Source: Antedon bifida (lineage: Eukaryota > Echinodermata > Crinoidea > Comatulida > Antedonidae). Taken from it: a stretch of 64,000 nt of DNA. The stretch covers positions 1,240,001 to 1,304,000 of the forward strand of contig OY727093.1 in NCBI GenBank assembly GCA_963402885.1, written 5' to 3'. Under the pieces are notes generated by a model. It made no database searches. It was not told where the DNA came from and was given only the letters and a program-made list of their open reading frames with translations. Shown here one piece after another: positions 58,236-64,000 of this stretch. A program made the position numbers and the translations under genes. Position 1 is the stretch's first letter. Each line of letters opens with the position of its first letter.

Positions 58236-59584
58236 ACTTAGTAATTAATTAAAAAGAAAAGTTAAAATAGAAAAAACTTTTACTAAGAATTTAAATTGTA
58301 CCTTAGGAGGTTGAAAGACACCGATGAAAAAAAAACACACAATCAGACATGCTAGATCGATATTAGCTGGTGAATACTATTCTGAATATCTACACCGTCA
58401 GTACCGTTTTGATTGCGGTCATGCGGGAAATTACCTCACAACATTACACATAAATACAGATAATCGTAAAAAAAAAAAAAACTCCGCTCACAGTTTCATT
58501 GGAGAGATTATCATGTTGTATAGTAGGGGCCTGTTATCTACAACCACTCAAAAACAATATGAAAGCGATTTAAAACATGTCGTAATAATTTTTGTTTAAA
58601 GTCTTCATAATTTTATCATAAATTTTGAGGCAGCAAAATGATAGTATATACAGTCGAATAAGTTATCCGTTTTATCACCTTTAAGAAAGTTCAGTAATAA
58701 TTAGAAAAATATTTTGGTATTGGTAGGTATACCTGGATATTTGTGATTTCCTTACTGACAATAATCAAAATAATAATAAATATCTCAATTATTTTGATCG
58801 ATTACATTTTTTTATCTACTTTTTTTGCACAATAAATTTGTCTAACCCCATTTCTATAGCAATATGTTTTTATATTACGAATCATTCATTAATATTTTAA
58901 TATTTCAATTTTCTTGGTATTAATAGGATTTGCTGTGCAATGTACGAAATGTAGAATGCTTTTTATTCTGATAAAGTTTGATATTTATAAACTTTCACAA
59001 ACATATTTAAATACAAGGTACTGTATTAAATAATTAATATTATAAGTAGGTAAATCTATTTTTTGCTATAAAGAGTACTTTATATTCTAAAATGAAATAC
59101 TATAATTATGTGCCAACATTTATATTATAATATTAAATACAAAAAAGAAATAAATGTAGTTTTTATAGGCATTAGTAGATTAATGTTTTAACATTTTAAT
59201 TGCAGTGTAAATATTAATAAAAGGAATCAATAAATGTACTATTAATTTAAATTTGGTATTGTATTCTTTTTTAAATATATTATTAATATTTATTCAGGCA
59301 AAAGATACATTTTACAAAATATTATACAAATCAAGAAATTAAACAAACACAACGCAAGGAGAAAATATAAAATCATAGTCACTAGCTGCCAGGAAAGCAC
59401 AAAGCAGCCTAAGCCACAAACATTTTATTCACATGATTAAATATAATGTGTTTTTGTAATATATAAGCAACAATGTAACTATACCTACGAGTTTCTGTTC
59501 ATATTTTGTTTCCTATAATTGCTGATTTTTCTATTGCCAACCCATATTAGCCTCATCACACCCATCCCCACCAACGAACATTGC

Positions 59585-59745
59585 TGCACGTTAGTGAGGG
59601 TGTGTGGAGCAGTGTGTTGGACGTTGGACTACTAATCGTGAGATCGTGGTTCGAATCCAACTCTCGCCGCATTGCTTGTAACTTTAGGCAAGATACTTTA
59701 CTTACATTAGGCGCTATATAAATCCAGGATATTATTATTGTTTAA
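59585..59745 (+). repeat. tRNA-derived SINE
   Basis: An A-box-like GTGGAGCAGTGTGTTGGACG is followed by GATCGTGGTTCGAATCCAAC, a good B box. A short body (TTGTAACTTTAGGCAAGATA) comes next and a tail TTAGGCGCTATATAAATCC with a TTATTATTG microsatellite. This head-body-tail order is typical of marine invertebrate SINEs. Confidence 0.75.
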
Positions 59746-60334
59746 AACGCCACTTTTCGTGTGTTCTGTGTGGGAACTGTCAATTGTTTCATCATTCTTC
59801 ATGCAAAGTCGACAGTGTTTTGTTTTTTTTTAATATTAAATTTTACCATCGCATATCATGCTTTTCTAGCCTTTGTTATTTCTGTAGATATTACAGGTAA
59901 GAAGTATGAAAATCATAATAGCTCCCTCTATAGTTTACAGTTTTGCTTTTCACAATACCAGTACTGTAGTGTACACAATATCCAGGTACCTCAAGAGCCT
60001 TATTGTTTATATTTGTACACAATGATAGCATTGTTTGTCTATATAGTTAGAAATGTACAAACAATTTGTAATAATTATTGATATAACTGTTGTGTTATTA
60101 TACTCCTATCTCTCTGTGTTATGGTGAAGGATACTGACACAGAGGATTATGTTGAGATTAATAAAAAAAAATATTAATTGATTGTTGAAAGAGGAAAAAT
60201 AAACAAAAAGTTTGTAGTTATGTAATATTTGTTACATATTTATATTCTGTGGAATAATAATTGTTTCAAGTTTTGATTATATTTATTTTTATTAATCTAA
60301 TTTGATCACATTTATTAACAATTTAATAGTATCA

Positions 60335-60476
60335 CAGGGCCGTAGCCACCCGTACGGTTGGTAATGTTTCATCCTGACCACTTTTTCACAGAGGCCTTTG
60401 ACAACCCTGTGGCCTAGACAGAGATTGTTCCATTTTCTTGCGACCACCACACCACCATCTTGTGGCTACATCACTG
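60335..60476 (-). mobile_element. hAT-like MITE, copy 3 of 3 (complete)
   Basis: Plus-strand ends are CAGGGCCGTAGCCACC and GTGGCTACATCACTG; the interior is the reverse complement of the copies at 919 and 9213. TATCA lies on both sides (60330-60334 and 60477-60481), consistent with a decayed target duplication. The best preserved copy. Confidence 0.75.
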
Positions 60477-61409
60477 TATCAGAAAGAACGTCTAATTTGA
60501 TTTCACTTATTTATAACAACATCTAAAAAAGTAAATTTAACAATAGCTGTAGCAAGAATACCTAGTTGACCAAATTACAGTTTATTATTTCGACCCGATA
60601 GAAAGATTTCTTATTGTAAGAAATGTGTGATGTTCATTTGCCGTCATGATATAGAAAGATATTCGCATAAAGCACATTAATATTAGAAAGTATAATGTGT
60701 GAAGATTTCCGTCTTGAGTACATTCATATTGTAAACGATTTAACACAAACACATTAATGTTCCACATTGAGAAAAATGTGATAAATTTCTTACAATAGGT
60801 ATTGTAAAGAACATTTATAGTTGTTATAAATTTGATAAAAAATAATGAATATTGTAATTTTGCATTTAACATTCAAGTTCGGAAAAATATGCAAGATCCA
60901 TATCCATTAATGCTGTAAATCCAAGAATGCTAAGGTTTTCATTTTGGTTTCATTAATGATATTAAGAAAATCGTGTACAAGATTTTTCATTTCAGATACA
61001 TTAATGTTGCACGGGAAATCGTGCAAAGATTTCCATTCAAGTACTATTAATGATGTAATAAAAGTCGTGTAACTATTTTCATTCGACGTAAGTAATCCGT
61101 GTTCGTAAGAGCAATTAAGATTATTGTCCTTGGGCATGTAAAGCATTATGATAGCTATCCTCATCTGTATTAATGTCAAGAAAATAATATCCGTATCTCC
61201 TTGACTTCTCAATATAGCGTGAATAGTTTTCTAGAAACATTTTTAGAGAGGCGCGATCTTGAATTGAATATAAAGGGTTTGAATCCTACTTGGTTTGTGT
61301 TGTCAAAATACAAATTGATTTCTTTTTGTACAAAAACTATTTATTTAGGTACATTTTCAAGGATTTTTCACTCTCCCGATATTTCAGGTGACAATCCATT
61401 CACAGGATG

Positions 61410-61480
61410 CTAGCACGATGATATACATAAACAAAGTCTTCTAACAAGTCTATTGGAATGGAGATGTTTTGTCATGAGAA
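61410..61480 (+). repeat. Dispersed repeat shared with 50265-50350
   Basis: ACATAAACAAAGTCTTCTAA followed by CAAGTCTATTGGAATGGAG; see the partner copy in the receptor intron. Confidence 0.5.
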
Positions 61481-62299
61481 AAAATCACAAAAAAACGTAT
61501 TCTTGTATGTATTTGAAAATCAGTGTTTTTGGGCAACCAGACATTTTGTGGCTAGCCCAGAGGTGTTGGTTGTTGCAGAGTTAACTGTAGTACTGGTTAT
61601 CAATGATTATCTTGGTTGTCAGGTTGTTGAATTAAGTTCTGCTGTTCTCTCAGAATACAACCTACTTTCGTAACGCAACACGTGTTGTATCATACTTTCC
61701 ATTTTAAGGAACTTTGTTGCTGTAATCAGCTGACAAGAACACAACATGTCTGGCTATGTAATAATAACAATACATCGTTTGTAATTAGTATAATTTATAG
61801 ACAAAACAACTCTAGAAGTATTTATAATTAGTTTTGTGTTTTATTGTTTTCCATTAAGGTTCATTAAGTATATGGTATTCAGAGCACGTTTGCGGGTGAC
61901 TGGCTAACATGTATGGTCTGTGCGTATATTTGTGTACAATTGTTATGTTTCGCTCCTCTGCCTTGTAACTAAATGGGTGATTCACTAGAATGGAATTCCT
62001 GAGAACAATAGTTAAAATATCAATGATTAATCAACTGTGAAATACCATAGAAGATGATGTTATTTTGTAGAATATTATTAACCAAAAATTGTGTTGTTTT
62101 TGCACTTATTGATATAATGCTTTGAACTTTCTGTCTGTTATTGCAGATCAGCTGTAAAGTTAGACGACTAAAAGCTTGGATTACCATTACCTCTTTCTTT
62201 ACCATTCTTTGAGAGGAGTTTGATTTGTCTGTATACATTACTAGTTACAACTCCTTATCCTACGCCATATACCACTGTGTCAGTGCATTATCTTCAATT

Positions 62300-62400
62300 T
62301 CTTCTAAAGAGTAGGGGATCATCTCCCAGTGTGCTGATCTGGCAGGCGCTGCACTGCTGGCTGCCGTGGGTCCGTTTAGTGCCAAATCTGAATTTCCTCA
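62300..62400 (+). repeat. Dispersed repeat shared with 6800-6975
   Basis: AAAGAGTAGGGGATCATCTC, GATCTGGCAGGCGCTGCACT and GCTGGCTGCCGTG match the minus strand of the block at 6860-6920. GC-rich island in AT-rich surroundings; probable SINE body. Confidence 0.6.
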
Positions 62401-62667
62401 GTTTCCAGTTAAGCTTGAGGACAAATATAAGTACCTTTACCTTTTATTTTAAAGCCCACCTTTATATCATTTTTAGAGTCCTACATTGTATACAGTACTG
62501 CTAGTGCATTATCAATTTCGTCTTTAATTTCATGCCCATCTTTATTTTGATTAAAGATGTTACGTTCCGTTATCTTCATCAACTACTGTATTTTCCACGC
62601 CTGAGTTTCCCTTTGAACTACTTTCCGGATACAAACAAATATTAAGCTACGTTTTTGTAGCAATCTT

Positions 62668-62852
62668 CAATAATTCAAGTTGTTTATGTTTGATAGATCT
62701 TTTTAATGGTGATGGTGATGGCAGTATTTAAAGAGAGATAGTTGTATTAGATTACTAAACAATAATTCAGGTTGTTAATGTTTGATAGATCTTTTTAATG
62801 GTGATGATGATGGCAGTATTTAAAGAGAGATAGTTGTATTAGATTACTAAAC
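62668..62852. repeat. Tandem duplication, 2 x about 93 bp
   Basis: Both copies contain TGTTTGATAGATCTTTTTAA and AAAGAGAGATAGTTGTATTA and end TAGATTACTAAAC; they differ at a handful of bases. Confidence 0.9.
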
Positions 62853-64000
62853 ATCAATTGGTATCTAGAAATAATTATGTATTCCAATAAAAATACAAAT
62901 CCAATCATACTCCAATAGACTGGCAACAGGTTTTTAGTTATAAATTATATCATAAATTTATCATCATTTAAAAAATTAAAATAATATTTAATCTTTATTA
63001 ATCGTTGAGTAATAATAAAAAGATCCAATAATCACACAATCCAATTAAAAGATTTTTGTGCTGCTTTTTTGTTTTGTGCGTATACATCCATTCAGTGCGA
63101 GAAGCCCAGCTTGTGGTTGAAACCCACCCTGAGTTATAAACCCATCCCAATTGTGGGTTCATTTTATATCAATTTATATAGATGAAACCTATTGTGATCT
63201 ACTGGTATAAAAGCCACTCTTTCTTAACCCAATCTTCAGAACTAGTAGACATTATATATTGAATTCAGTACTCTGTATAGTAAGACTTGTATTAGTAAAT
63301 AACTTTATATAATAATATAAATAAATAATATTGTAATGATTAACATTTGTTAGTGCTCCTTATTATCGTTCAAATTATCGTTAATAATTGTGGCTAGTAT
63401 AAACATTGGGAATTCCATAATTATTACATAATTAGACTGTTATTTCCGGAGTCTGTCTCTAGACGGATTCTCCCTGAGGGGAGTGAGAGCTGGCTCCATA
63501 ATCATCAAAGCAAAACCATAATACAAATTACACATTGCTCTCAAATAAACAGGTGATTGTGAATGTCTGATGCTTAAAAAAAGTTTCTTTGCTGTTAAGT
63601 TTTTGATGGACAGAAGTCAAAGATTTGAACAGAAGACACACAAGTTGATTCAAGGGCGAGTTTCATTAATTTAACTATTTTTAGACCCTTGCCCCAACTC
63701 CCTCTCCATATTTTAAAATCCTGCTTCCGCCAATAAAATAATTATTATTATTATCCAATTGTCTCATAAAAATCAGGTAACATGGCTCCTCCCTGTTAGG
63801 TAACCGGTGCTAGAGGTGGACCGCTGTATAAAAGACAGCTATTTAATTAACTCAGCATTTAAAGATTTCAAGGTTTTGATGGTATTATTTGTGATCATCT
63901 GAGCATTTTAAGGTTGTCTACTATAGAAGATTAAATACCGTTGAATGTTCAACATTCCTTAAAAGAGAATTAAATAGATTTAAACCTCCAAACTTATTTA

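Larger units (their letters stand above)
58162..64000. other. Region downstream of ASB8 without a recognised gene
   Basis: AT-rich. It begins with the ASB8 3' UTR; a possible poly(A) signal AATAAA is near 58831. Apart from the repeats listed separately, nothing recognisable was found on either strand; the open frames are short and lack splice-site or family support. Confidence 0.4.

Noticed and set aside
61458-61673. 71-codon plus-strand open frame
   Set aside because: Overlaps a dispersed repeat shared with 50265-50350 and has no splice-site or family support.
63820-63840. TATAAAAG box resembling a promoter
   Set aside because: No transcript start, exon or open frame follows before the window ends; TATAAAA is common by chance in this composition.

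Overview
The window is animal nuclear DNA. Introns are spliced with GT/AG, coding density is very low, base composition is AT-rich, and there are many transposon relics, tRNA-derived repeats and satellites. The gene families (a TGF-beta type I receptor, an ASB8-like ankyrin/SOCS-box protein) and the frequent TAGGCCTA words fit a marine invertebrate deuterostome, perhaps an echinoderm. That placement is inference; no search was run.

Layout. 1-22.2 kb holds no convincing exon, only relics of hAT-like and Tc1/mariner-like MITEs, LINE 3' ends, SINE heads, a frameshifted LINE ORF tail and minisatellites. At 22.2 kb lies a first coding exon on the minus strand (start codon, 24 codons, splice donor) of an unidentified gene; its likely promoter and 5' UTR exon are near 24.3-24.5 kb. 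From 26.2 to 36.4 kb there is a tandem array of six units of about 1.75 kb. Each unit carries a cloverleaf-forming tRNA-Val(GAC)-like sequence on the minus strand and a divergent tRNA-like sequence with A/B boxes and a long T-run on the plus strand.

A leucine-rich-repeat protein of 236 residues is encoded on the plus strand at 37.5-38.2 kb in one coding exon. From 55.2 down to 45.5 kb, on the minus strand, eight coding exons assemble without a phase error into a complete 512-residue TGF-beta/activin type I receptor (ALK4/5/7 class, Smad2/3-type L45 loop). Its introns contain a 5'-truncated LINE, a Harbinger-like MITE, a hairpin palindrome and a 1.1-kb multiply inverted transposon with an 8-bp target-site duplication. 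Head to head with it, starting at about 55.6 kb on the plus strand, is an ASB8 orthologue (two coding exons, 286 residues) whose start region is partly duplicated. 58.2-64 kb shows no gene, only SINE, MITE and dispersed-repeat relics.

The receptor transduces TGF-beta/activin signals at the plasma membrane; the ASB8-like protein is a predicted substrate adaptor of a Cullin-5 ubiquitin ligase. Their shared upstream region may act as a bidirectional promoter, but nothing else links the genes functionally. The points most worth a second look are the tRNA-bearing array, the receptor's unusual GS segment, the intronic inverted-repeat transposon and the duplicated ASB8 start.
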